Shown: piece after piece, positions 10,612 through 19,645 of the stretch
How positions within the stretch are numbered: position 1 is the first letter of the stretch
Layout: each line of letters opens with the position of its first letter
Source: a bacterium
GTDB lineage: Bacteria > Planctomycetota > Planctomycetia > Pirellulales > Pirellulaceae
DNA: 64,000 nucleotides
Reading direction: 5' to 3'
Assembly: GCA_024743355.1 (NCBI GenBank)
Contig: JANSWS010000001.1
Span: 31,126 to 95,125 of the forward strand
The notes under the pieces: generated by a model
What the model was told of the DNA's origin: nothing
What the model saw: the letters and a program-made list of their open reading frames with translations, nothing else
The model's database searches: none
Position numbers and translations under genes: made by a program

Positions 10612-10820
10612 TCTGTTAACTCTGTTCTCTTATGTTCCAACCGATTGAAGCGACGTATCAACACCGTGTGCCCACCGCAATCCAATGCAGCGGAAAACGA
10701 AAGTCCAGCCGATGCACTCTGGATCAAGACAACGACCGGCTCGCAGGAGAGCAGATCTATGCGTGGCCCGTTGCCGCTTGAGAAGCGAGCGAGCTGAGCC
10801 ACACGGGTCAGCCGCGGATG

Positions 10821-11246
10821 TCAACTGAGATGCGAGGAAATCCAAGTTTCGAGCTCTTGCCAGTCGACCGGAGGCAACTTTGAGAGGTCGGGCCGTAACT
10901 TTACTGCATCGTGAATATACACGTGATGGATATCTTTTTGGCCCTTATCCGTGTTCCAATGCACCAGTACGCGGACGCACATCGGCAGCGAACCGGCCAC
11001 CGAAATCTCGTATCCGCATAACAGCGGAACTTCAATCCACCCCAATTGTCGAGCCGCCAAAGCTGGAAACTCGGCGTCCAGGTCCTTGGTGACCGTGAAT
11101 AGCACGCTGGCGACATCTGCGGATTCAATTCCATTGCGACGAATCATCAAAGCCAACATCTGCCGCGTGGCCTGAAGGATTGCGTCTCTGGAGTTCTCCG
11201 TAACGGTCGTCGCTCCGCGGATGCCCCGGCAACAAGTCATGTACAC
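10821..11246 (-). CDS. aroH: Chorismate mutase, AroH type
   Basis: 'RGIRGATTVTENSRDAILQATRQMLALMI', 'LFTVTKDLDAEFPALAARQLGW', 'HHVYIHDAVKLRPDLS' match the AroH fold family; true start probably a few codons in. Confidence 0.88.
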   Translation of the reverse strand: MYMTCCRGIRGATTVTENSRDAILQATRQMLALMIRRNGIESADVASVLFTVTKDLDAEFPALAARQLGWIEVPLLCGYEISVAGSLPMCVRVLVHWNTDKGQKDIHHVYIHDAVKLRPDLSKLPPVDWQELETWISSHLS

Positions 11247-11480
11247 CTCGCTGATTCAGCCAAAAATTTCTGAGCCATCACCCGCTAGCACAATTCCCGC
11301 CCTTGAACACCGTCCAGAACCCTCTTAGGACTTTCAACAGACGGGCAGGGGTGCCTCGCGCCTGGCGTCGTCTACGTTACCATATGGACATAATTATGTC
11401 AGCCATCCGAGCAAGACCGGAGGCGCACTTCCTGCGGTTGGGGCTTCCAAAGCCTGCCCCTGTGCATAGCCACCACTGTA

Positions 11481-12995
11481 TTGCAGCTCAACATGACCGA
11501 TAGTCCCGCGACCACCATCAGCGATTCCACGACCTCGGAATCCGGCATCGACCCTAAAGAGTACTCCATTCTGATCGTGGATAACGATCGCGCGCATGCC
11601 CGAGCCATGACGGAGAGCCTGGAACGGGTCGGTTACCGATGCTCCGTGGCAACCAGCGGACCCGAGGGCATTCAGCAAATCGAAAAGAATATGTTTCACG
11701 TCGTGGTGACCGATCTGGTTATGAACGAGGTGGACGGAATGCAGATTTTGCAGAAGGCGAAGGCCTCTTTGCCAGACTGCGAGGTGGTAATGGTCACAGG
11801 ACACGCCACCGTTCCCAAGGCAGTCGAGGCCATGCAGGAGGGTGCCTTCAATTTCCTGGAGAAGCCCATTACTCCGGGCCGCTTGCGAGTCGTCACCGGC
11901 AAGGCCATTGAAGCTGTTGACCTCAAGCGTACCAATACTGAATTGCGGGCCAGGCTGGATGAAAAGTTCGGCTTCGAGGGCATTATCTTCGCCAGTCCGA
12001 AGATGCAGGATGTTATCGATCGGGTAAAGCGAATCGCACCCACCGACGCTACCGTCTTAATCACTGGGGAAAGTGGGACTGGCAAGGAGATGATTGCTCA
12101 AGCGATCCATCAGAACAGCCCCCGAAAAAGTAAACGCATGAAGGCACTTAATACGCGTGCCGTATCCGAGACGCTGGTTGAGAGTGAACTCTTCGGACAC
12201 GTCAAGGGAGCCTTCACGGACGCCGCCAGCGATCGCATGGGGGCTTTCGAATACGCCGACGGCGGAACGCTTTTCTTGGATGAAGTCGGTGATATGCCGA
12301 TGAGCACCCAAATCAAACTACTCCGCGTTCTCGAAGACCATCGCATTACCCGGGTTGGCGACAACAAATCGATCAAGGTAAATGTTCGTCTGCTAAGCGC
12401 TACGAATCGGCCGCTGGAAGACATGGTCGAGCAGGGCACGTTCCGAAACGACCTCTACTATCGGCTCAACATTGTCACCATCCACCTGCCACCCTTGCGC
12501 GAGCGTACTGAGGATATCGTCCCGTTGATGGACCACTTCCGCAAAATATTTGTAAAGCGTCACGCCAAGGCAAACTGCAGCTTCGCCCCTGCGGTAACCC
12601 GCCGGTTCTATGGTTACGACTGGCCGGGAAACATTCGTCAGCTAAGAAATTTCGTTGAAACGATGGTTGTCCTGGACACCGATGGAGTGCTTGATCTGAA
12701 TGATCTGCCGCCCGAACTCGCTACGCCCGAGGATATGCGGCCCGCTGAATCCCCAGGTAGCAGCACTTCCACCGCGCTCCCCAATGTGGGCGACTCGAAT
12801 TTGATCGGCCGCAGTATGGCGGACATTGAGCGCTGGGCAATTGAAGAGACATTGAAAATGACTGCCGGCAACCGTGAGGAAGCCGCCAAGATTTTAAGCA
12901 TCGGCGCCCGCACGCTTTACCGCAAACTGGATAAGTATCGACAGGAAGATGAAGAACAATCGGGTGATGTCGAGCAAGAGCAAGCGGAAGACTAG
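11481..12995 (+). CDS. Sigma-54-dependent response regulator (NtrC/AtoC type)
   Basis: Receiver 'ILIVDNDRAHARAMTESL', AAA+ 'GESGTGKEMIAQAIH', 'GHVKGAFTDA', C-terminal Fis-type HTH 'NREEAAKILSIGARTLYRKLDKY'. Confidence 0.93.
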   Translation: MQLNMTDSPATTISDSTTSESGIDPKEYSILIVDNDRAHARAMTESLERVGYRCSVATSGPEGIQQIEKNMFHVVVTDLVMNEVDGMQILQKAKASLPDCEVVMVTGHATVPKAVEAMQEGAFNFLEKPITPGRLRVVTGKAIEAVDLKRTNTELRARLDEKFGFEGIIFASPKMQDVIDRVKRIAPTDATVLITGESGTGKEMIAQAIHQNSPRKSKRMKALNTRAVSETLVESELFGHVKGAFTDAASDRMGAFEYADGGTLFLDEVGDMPMSTQIKLLRVLEDHRITRVGDNKSIKVNVRLLSATNRPLEDMVEQGTFRNDLYYRLNIVTIHLPPLRERTEDIVPLMDHFRKIFVKRHAKANCSFAPAVTRRFYGYDWPGNIRQLRNFVETMVVLDTDGVLDLNDLPPELATPEDMRPAESPGSSTSTALPNVGDSNLIGRSMADIERWAIEETLKMTAGNREEAAKILSIGARTLYRKLDKYRQEDEEQSGDVEQEQAED

Positions 12996-13068
12996 GGCAG
13001 GGATCTTGCAGCCAACCTTGCCTCTCAAGCCCATTGAAATCGCGTGAAACCAGGAACGGACTCGATCC

Positions 13069-15063
13069 ATGCCCATTATTCGTCAACTCTCACCCAGTTT
13101 GGTCAATAAGATTGCGGCCGGCGAAGTCATCGAAAGACCAGCCAGCGTCGTCAAGGAACTGCTCGAGAATAGCGTCGATGCAGGAGCAACTCATATCGAC
13201 TTGGCGATCGAAGGCGGCGGCATCGAACAGATTCGCATCAGTGATAACGGCTGCGGCATCTCAGCCGATCAAATCCCCCTGGCACTGGCCAGTCACGCTA
13301 CCAGTAAGCTCGTCGATGCCGACGATCTGTTCGACGTACACACACTTGGCTTTCGCGGCGAGGCTCTGGCATCCATTGCGGAGGTGAGCCACTTGACGCT
13401 CCGCTCGCGTACCGCCGACTCCGACTCAGGCGCCGAAGTCACAGTTCGCGGCGGGCAAGCTTCCGAAGCACAACCGGCCGGGTGCCCAGTGGGTACCACC
13501 ATTGAAGTCCGACAATTGTTCTTCAATACTCCCGTCCGCAAGAAATTTCTCCGCACACCGCAGACCGAGGCCGGGCACATCACCGAGGCTTTCACCCGAA
13601 TTGCACTGGCCTTCCCGCACATTCGCATGCGGATGACCAGCGGGGAAAGAGTGCAATTTGATCTGCCCGAAACCGATTCATGGAAAGAAAGGGTCCGCGC
13701 TTTTTTCGGTGATGAAACGGCCGATTCCTTGATCGCTGTAAGCAGCCAGCAGGACGAAGCGATCGTTTCGGGCTACGTGGCGAATCCTTCTGTCAGCCGC
13801 AGCAACAATCGCATGCAGTATCTTTTCCTGAATGGCCGCTTTATCCGCGACCGTTCCTTGCAACACGCCTTGGGAGAAGCCTATCGCGGACTGCTCATGG
13901 TCGGGCGATTTCCGATTTGCTTCTTGCGGCTGGACCTGCCCCCGGCCATGGTCGACGTCAATGTACATCCCACCAAGATGGAAGTCCGCTTCCAGGAATC
14001 AGGCAAGCTTTACAGCCAACTACTGCGCACGTTACGACACGAATTCTTGACTCGGGATTTGACAGCACGCCCTAGACATGTGCCTGGTCCAGCACCCGCA
14101 AGCTGGCGAAACGCGAATGATTCGGCGGTAACTGCCGACGATTCCGTGGCTGCCAAGGCAACGCATCTGGCTGCGAACTCGGACGACCAACGGTGGCAAC
14201 GCCACGCCGATCAAATGACCAGGGTGGCTCCTAAACTCGACCTGCAAGACAACATTCCCGCCTTCCGGCCTTTCCCCAGCCGTTCGAGGGCGGAAGACCT
14301 ACAGTTCCGTCCGAATCCGACAGCGGCTCCCCGAAGCGAACTGCATCGGCATGACGATGATTTTGGAGGGGAAAGTCGCCAGGAGAATCCAGGCGTTGTC
14401 CATCGCTCCGATTCCGGCCACACTGCCGACCAGCCTATCGATGCCCCCCAGGCGTCTGACGGCAACTCGCAAGAATCCTATCGTGCGCCAAGCAGCCATT
14501 TGGGATTTCAAGTTCACAATCGCTACCTGGTGACGCAGGATGAAACAGGCATGGTTGTGGTCGACCAGCATGCACTCCACGAAAGAATCCTATACGAGCA
14601 GTTGCGTGAGAAGAGCTCCGCCAAAGCCGTCGAAAGCCAACGCTTGCTGGTGCCGGAACCGATCGATCTCATGCCGGCCGAGGCGGCCGCTGCTTTGGAT
14701 CACAAAGAACTGCTGGCGCAGATCGGAATTCAGATCGAGCCCTTTGGCGGTGATACTGTACTCATGACCGGCTACCCGGCCATGCTGGCGAAAATGCGCC
14801 CCGCCGAAGTGCTGCGGCAAGTACTCGAGCCCCTCATGTCAGGCGGTCGGGAACCTAGTGCTCGCGATATGCTCGACGAATTGCTGCACATGATGGCCTG
14901 TAAAGCTGCCGTCAAGGCCGGCGATCGCTTGGCACCCGAGGAAATCACGGCCCTGCTTGAGCAAAGAAATCACTACCAGGATACACATCACTGCCCGCAC
15001 GGACGACCGACGGCACTTTTCTTCAGCCGCGAGCAATTGGACAAAATGTTTGGTAGAACTTGA
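13069..15063 (+). CDS. mutL: DNA mismatch repair protein MutL
   Basis: 'IRQLSPSLVNKIAAGEVIERPASVVKELLENSVDAGA', 'GFRGEALASIAEVSHL', C-terminal DQHALHERILYE and CPHGRP. Confidence 0.97.
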   Translation: MPIIRQLSPSLVNKIAAGEVIERPASVVKELLENSVDAGATHIDLAIEGGGIEQIRISDNGCGISADQIPLALASHATSKLVDADDLFDVHTLGFRGEALASIAEVSHLTLRSRTADSDSGAEVTVRGGQASEAQPAGCPVGTTIEVRQLFFNTPVRKKFLRTPQTEAGHITEAFTRIALAFPHIRMRMTSGERVQFDLPETDSWKERVRAFFGDETADSLIAVSSQQDEAIVSGYVANPSVSRSNNRMQYLFLNGRFIRDRSLQHALGEAYRGLLMVGRFPICFLRLDLPPAMVDVNVHPTKMEVRFQESGKLYSQLLRTLRHEFLTRDLTARPRHVPGPAPASWRNANDSAVTADDSVAAKATHLAANSDDQRWQRHADQMTRVAPKLDLQDNIPAFRPFPSRSRAEDLQFRPNPTAAPRSELHRHDDDFGGESRQENPGVVHRSDSGHTADQPIDAPQASDGNSQESYRAPSSHLGFQVHNRYLVTQDETGMVVVDQHALHERILYEQLREKSSAKAVESQRLLVPEPIDLMPAEAAAALDHKELLAQIGIQIEPFGGDTVLMTGYPAMLAKMRPAEVLRQVLEPLMSGGREPSARDMLDELLHMMACKAAVKAGDRLAPEEITALLEQRNHYQDTHHCPHGRPTALFFSREQLDKMFGRT

Positions 15064-15218
15064 GGCGAAAGCTCCCCGGGGCCGTGGCGGATGCTTGCGA
15101 ACATGGCCCTCAGGCAGACAATTGAAGGCAATCTGTCCTGGGAGCTCCGTCCGGCCTTCGGCCGCGATCAATTTGCCGCGGATTCAATATCAAACCGCCC
15201 AACCTATCTGGACCTGTC

Positions 15219-15920
15219 ATGCGAGAGCTAAAGAGTCTGTTTGAAAAAAACGCAAAATGGTCCAAAGACGTTCGGACATCCGACGCCTCTTTTTTTGAAC
15301 GCCTGTCACAGCAGCAGACACCCGATTATCTGTGGATCGGCTGTGCCGATAGCCGAGTTCCTGCCAACCAGATTATAGGCCTGGATCCCGGCGAAGTATT
15401 CGTGCACAGAAACGTGGCGAACTTGGTCGTACACACGGATCTCAACTGTTTGTCCGCCATCCAGTATGCCGTGGATGTACTCCGCGTGAAGCATATCATC
15501 GTGTGCGGCCACTATGGATGCGGCGGAGTGGAAGCCGCCATTAGCAAACCGGAACTGGGGCTCATCGAGAATTGGCTGCGACACATTGAAGATGTATACA
15601 GCAAACACGAGAAGTCATTGGAAAAGCTGGAGGACCATGCCTCCAAAGTGAATCGTCTGTGTGAATTGAATGTCATCGAGCAGGTGGTGAATGTCTGCCG
15701 AACCACCATCGTCCGGGGTGCCTGGCGGCGAGGCCAAGCCTTGGCCGTCCACGGTTGGGTATACGGGCTTAGCGACGGACTATTGCGAGACTTGGATATG
15801 TGCCTGAGCCAACCGGAAGAAGTCGACAGTGCTCTGGCCAAGGCAGTGCAACGAAGCGTCAATGGAATCGCACTCGCCGTGGACCTGAATAGCCAGCCTA
15901 GCGACACGCCAACCGTTTAG
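15219..15920 (+). CDS. can: Beta-class carbonic anhydrase
   Basis: 'WIGCADSRVPANQIIGLDPGEVFVHRNVANLV', 'HIIVCGHYGCGGVEAA'. Confidence 0.95.
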   Translation: MRELKSLFEKNAKWSKDVRTSDASFFERLSQQQTPDYLWIGCADSRVPANQIIGLDPGEVFVHRNVANLVVHTDLNCLSAIQYAVDVLRVKHIIVCGHYGCGGVEAAISKPELGLIENWLRHIEDVYSKHEKSLEKLEDHASKVNRLCELNVIEQVVNVCRTTIVRGAWRRGQALAVHGWVYGLSDGLLRDLDMCLSQPEEVDSALAKAVQRSVNGIALAVDLNSQPSDTPTV

Positions 15921-16027
15921 GATGCCTCGAGCATCATTCACATCGCATGTAGTGACAGAAGATGGGTCAAAAGTGGATGCATTGAAGACTGCTTGAAATC
16001 AGAGAGAAGTAGAGCAGACAGAGTAAG

Positions 16028-16157
16028 CAAACCGCTCTATTTTCTCGGTTTTCTCCTGTTCCATCAACTAGCCTGCTGACAAGCTGTCTATGGATAACCC
16101 GCAGACGCCAGCTTTGCGATGTATTCTTTCCCAGTCAAACATGTGTGGTACAACGAG
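16028..16157 (+). repeat. ~130 bp intergenic repeat, copy B
   Basis: caaaccgctctattttctcggttttctcctgttccatcaactagcctgctgacaagctgtctatggataacccgcagacgccagctttgc...gtgtggtacaacgag; see copy A. Confidence 0.9.
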
Positions 16158-16220
16158 AGCCAGCAACGGAATCTCAGCGGATGGCTGTGCAAACACCGAG
16201 CTCACGACTTTGACGCTTGC

Positions 16221-17162
16221 CTACACTCCGCCGATCCGTTGCAAGACCGCATCGAGCGTGGGACGCAGCGAATTGGCACTGTTTCGCAAGCCTTGCATTT
16301 CTTTCGGCCACAATTCAATTTCCAACCGATCGATGGCTCCACAGCTACCCACCACGGTAGGGACCGAAAGAGCCACGTCGCGAATCCCATAGCAGCCCGA
16401 TTGCACGCTGCTGACGGGCAAGATCTGCCGCCGGTTTAGAATTATGGCCTCAATGACATCCCGAATCGCAATACCTACCGCGAATCCAGCTCCCCCTTTT
16501 CCACGTATCACCTCAGCTCCCGAACCCTGAGTTCTCTTGAACAACTGGCTGGCAGAGGCGGGAGTCCAGCCGGGGTACTTTTCCAACGGTAAACCACCCA
16601 CGGTTGCACTGGACCAGATGGGCACCATGCTATCGCCGTGTTCGCCCAGGATCAGAGCCTTGGTCTGTGTGGGAGGCACCTTCATCGCTTGGGCTATCAG
16701 GCTGCAGAAGCGGATGGAGTCGAGCTGTGTACCCAGTCCCAGCACTTGCGTTTCCGGCAACCCAAGCCGCTTGGCCGCCACGTAGGTCAGAATGTCAACC
16801 GGATTGGATACCACCAATACCTTAGCGCTCGGCTTCAATCCGGCTGCTTTGACATCGGCCAGAATCTGCACAAACAAATCCGTATTCCGGTTGATTAAAT
16901 CCAGACGCGTCTCATCGGGCTTTCGTCTCAGTCCCGCTGTGATGCAGACAATATCGCTGGATGGAATATGTTCGTAGGAACCAAAGCTGATAATCTGATC
17001 CGCGACACTTGGACTTCCATGAAGTATGTCGAGCGCCTGCCCTTCGGCCAACTCTTGGTTGACGTCAATCAAGGTAATTTCACGAGCGACTGCTCCGCAT
17101 TGCAACGCGAAGCCCGCGCAGGAGCCTACCAACCCACCGCCACCGATAATGCTAACTTTCAT
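16221..17162 (-). CDS. Lactate/malate dehydrogenase family protein (BMC-associated)
   Basis: 'IIGGGGLVGSCAGFALQ', 'GLGTQLDSIRF', 'ILGEHGDSMVPIWS'; last gene of the BMC operon. Confidence 0.9.
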   Translation of the reverse strand: MKVSIIGGGGLVGSCAGFALQCGAVAREITLIDVNQELAEGQALDILHGSPSVADQIISFGSYEHIPSSDIVCITAGLRRKPDETRLDLINRNTDLFVQILADVKAAGLKPSAKVLVVSNPVDILTYVAAKRLGLPETQVLGLGTQLDSIRFCSLIAQAMKVPPTQTKALILGEHGDSMVPIWSSATVGGLPLEKYPGWTPASASQLFKRTQGSGAEVIRGKGGAGFAVGIAIRDVIEAIILNRRQILPVSSVQSGCYGIRDVALSVPTVVGSCGAIDRLEIELWPKEMQGLRNSANSLRPTLDAVLQRIGGV

Positions 17163-17224
17163 GCTATCACCCTCTTATGAATTGACGCGTCAAGATGCGA
17201 GAGGCGTTTCCAAGCCTATGCCTT

Positions 17225-18115
17225 CTACTTGCTCGCACTCAAATGATTCATTACCTGGTCGGTGATCATCTTGATCAGTCTCTCTTCGTCCCAGCCTGCC
17301 TCGGATCCTGAACTGGCAGGAGCCGGATTGTCAGCTGGCTTCATTGCCGGTGGCGCCTCGAAAGCCTTGCGGGCTACGCCCGATTCCGCCCAGCTTTCGC
17401 GGAAGATGTCATTGGCACAGATATCGCAGTTTTTGAACTCATCGGTTAAGCGAGGATCACTGAATCCCCACTTGTCCTTCAGCTCCAGCAGCTCTTGGCT
17501 TTTCTGCTGGTCAAGATAGTTGACGCGACCAAGCTGGCGTGAAAGCATCAAAATACGACAGTAGGCATCCAGGATTTCGGTCCACCAATAGGCCCGTTCA
17601 ACGTCTTCGCCAAAACTGACCGTTCCGTGGTTGGCCAGGATCATAACATTGCACTTGTCTACGAATGGAATGATCGTATCGGCAAATGCCTGTCCGCCCG
17701 GAGTCTCATACTTGGTGATGGGCACATCCCCTAGAAATACCTCCACCTCGGGCAGAATGCATTGCGGAATGGGCTCACGGGCAACTGCGAATGCGGTAGC
17801 GTGTGGCGGATGACAGTGAACTACCGACTTGATATCAGGTCTTTGCTTGTAGATTTCCAGGTGCAACAAGGCTTCGCTGCTGCGTTTCTTGCGTCCCGAG
17901 ATCTGCTTGCCCGTCATATCGATGGTGCTGATATCGTCGGGCTTGAGAAAACCCTTGGAATGCATCGTGGGAGTGCACAAGACTTCGTTCTCGCCGATAC
18001 GCACGGTGATATTCCCGTCGTTGGCAGCCGCGAAGCCCTTGGCGTAAATTCGCCTTCCAATTTCACAGATGTCTTGTTTGATCTTGTGTGCGTTGATCAT
18101 GGTAAACCCTTTCAA
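17225..18115 (-). CDS. Class II aldolase (fuculose-phosphate aldolase-like) with C-terminal encapsulation-peptide-like helix
   Basis: 'NDGNITVRIGENEVLCTPT', 'VHCHPPHATAFA', 'ILANHGTVSFG'; C-terminus 'WDEERLIKMITDQVMNHLSASK' after a Pro/Ala/Ser linker. Confidence 0.9.
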   Translation of the reverse strand: MKGFTMINAHKIKQDICEIGRRIYAKGFAAANDGNITVRIGENEVLCTPTMHSKGFLKPDDISTIDMTGKQISGRKKRSSEALLHLEIYKQRPDIKSVVHCHPPHATAFAVAREPIPQCILPEVEVFLGDVPITKYETPGGQAFADTIIPFVDKCNVMILANHGTVSFGEDVERAYWWTEILDAYCRILMLSRQLGRVNYLDQQKSQELLELKDKWGFSDPRLTDEFKNCDICANDIFRESWAESGVARKAFEAPPAMKPADNPAPASSGSEAGWDEERLIKMITDQVMNHLSASK

Positions 18116-18211
18116 TCATGGACTAACCCAGTGGTCGCATGGCACTTCTTCCGCGTCCGCTTTCCGTTGCTGGAAAACACCCGAGGTTAGGGCACCTTTA
18201 TCGTTATTTGG

Positions 18212-18532
18212 TCATTCTGTCTGACCGATGTTGAGTTTTTCGATGGCTTTGGCATCGACGTAAACGTTATCGAGGATCGCTGAGCAATACGCGTCCACCG
18301 CCTTCAGCTCCGGCCGAAACGCCTGGGCGGCCTCCGCGCCGTCGCTGATGGCCACGCGACTGCCAAACCCCGCTCCCCGCGCATCCCAGACGACCACCAT
18401 GTCAGGCGAAGTCGGGCCATCCAAGCCCAAGCAGGCGAGCCCCTCCGGCTCGGTTGCCAGCAGTGTGGCGGCTTGGAAACTCGGATGACAGCGGCTGAGC
18501 GTTACGCTACCGATGACTCGGTGTATCTTCAC
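18212..18532 (-). CDS. BMC-P shell vertex protein (EutN/CcmL family), copy 1
   Basis: GTG start 'VKIHRVIGSVTLSRCHPSFQAATLLAT...VVVWDARGAGFGSRVAISDGAEA'; GTGA overlap with upstream gene. Confidence 0.85.
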   Translation of the reverse strand: MKIHRVIGSVTLSRCHPSFQAATLLATEPEGLACLGLDGPTSPDMVVVWDARGAGFGSRVAISDGAEAAQAFRPELKAVDAYCSAILDNVYVDAKAIEKLNIGQTE

Positions 18533-19272
18533 GATGTACCCCCTGTGCGTATTGCTCCCAATCGATCTGGTACGCTCCAATCCGCTACCAACTTCGTGAG
18601 CGCCGTCAGGTCCCAGCTGTGTGCGTCCAGGATGATCAGATTAGCATCCACCTCGCGTACAGCTCGCGCCAAATCCTCCGGCCTGGCCAGCTGAGCCGGT
18701 CTGAACAAGGAATCTTTGGCGGCAGCTTGCATGGCGGCAAAGGGCGTTTCGCAACGCCAAATCGCGGACTTTCCACCCGAGTTGAAGTGCGCTGCAATGC
18801 GTCGCACATCGGCCGCACAATTCTGGCTCGCCGCAGTGAACTCCGCATACGCGGAGACCTGCGAATACAAACTGGAATCGGCGATCACCAACAAGCCTTG
18901 AGCACTGTGCCTGAATCCCGCTGGTTCCTCGGCAACTCGCTCCAATTGAATGCCACGCTGTCGCAGTTCATCCGCCACCGCCGGTGTGATGACGGTACCC
19001 GGTGCGACCTGCAATCGCTTAAGGCCTTCCAATCGACCTGTGATTGCCTCCAATGTGATTAGCTTTCCCGGCCACCTGAGAGACTTCTCGCTGCTGGGCG
19101 AGTTGGGGGATTGGCTGACGGGTGCGAAACTTGTCGTTGCAATTTTTGCCGCGCTAGCTGACTGCTTGTCCACCGCCAGCGCACCCTGCTCCCGCAGTCG
19201 TCTGACAACGACTCGCACGATGGCTTCGATCTCAGCGGGATTAGTCATCATGGGCAGCAACTGGACCAACAC
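18529..19272 (-). CDS. Uncharacterised BMC-operon protein with N-terminal encapsulation-peptide-like helix
   Basis: N-terminus 'TNPAEIEAIVRVVVRRLREQGALAV', Ser/Ala/Pro linker, then 'VAPGTVITPAVADELRQRGIQLERV' and an alpha/beta C-terminal region; sits between BMC-P genes. Confidence 0.75.
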   Translation of the reverse strand: MLVQLLPMMTNPAEIEAIVRVVVRRLREQGALAVDKQSASAAKIATTSFAPVSQSPNSPSSEKSLRWPGKLITLEAITGRLEGLKRLQVAPGTVITPAVADELRQRGIQLERVAEEPAGFRHSAQGLLVIADSSLYSQVSAYAEFTAASQNCAADVRRIAAHFNSGGKSAIWRCETPFAAMQAAAKDSLFRPAQLARPEDLARAVREVDANLIILDAHSWDLTALTKLVADWSVPDRLGAIRTGGTS

Positions 19273-19363
19273 AAAACAATTATCGAAAAATCATCCGCGT
19301 GCCGCTGTGGTGACTTCCACGCTACGGAATCGGATGCACTCATTTCACCCGCCTCATCGGCCG

Positions 19364-19624
19364 TCAATCATCGGCGATTCCCATCACCGCCCAACGAATG
19401 GGCGAATTCTCAACGCCTAGCATTTCGCGTATGGCCCGCCCATCACTGGTCAGAATTACCCGCTGACCGCTACCTGCCCCGATGTGATCCACCGCGAGCA
19501 GTGGATCACCATCGGGCGTCCTGCCATCGGCCATCAAGGGCTGCGTCAACAGTAACTTCTGAGCATGCAAGGAAGCGTGCTTAACGGTCGAGCTGGCATG
19601 TCCAACCACAAGTGCAACTTGCAA
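19364..19624 (-). CDS. BMC-P shell vertex protein (EutN/CcmL family), copy 2
   Basis: 'MQVALVVGHASSTVKHASLHAQKLLLTQPL...LAVDHIGAGSGQRVILTSDGRAIREM'. Confidence 0.9.
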   Translation of the reverse strand: MQVALVVGHASSTVKHASLHAQKLLLTQPLMADGRTPDGDPLLAVDHIGAGSGQRVILTSDGRAIREMLGVENSPIRWAVMGIADD

Positions 19625-19645
19625 AACAAACCTCCCAAACGTCCG

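Noticed and set aside
12190-12240. GAFTDA instead of GAFTGA in the sigma-54 activator
   Set aside because: GAFTDA is a recurrent natural variant among NtrC-type regulators, so not reported as unusual
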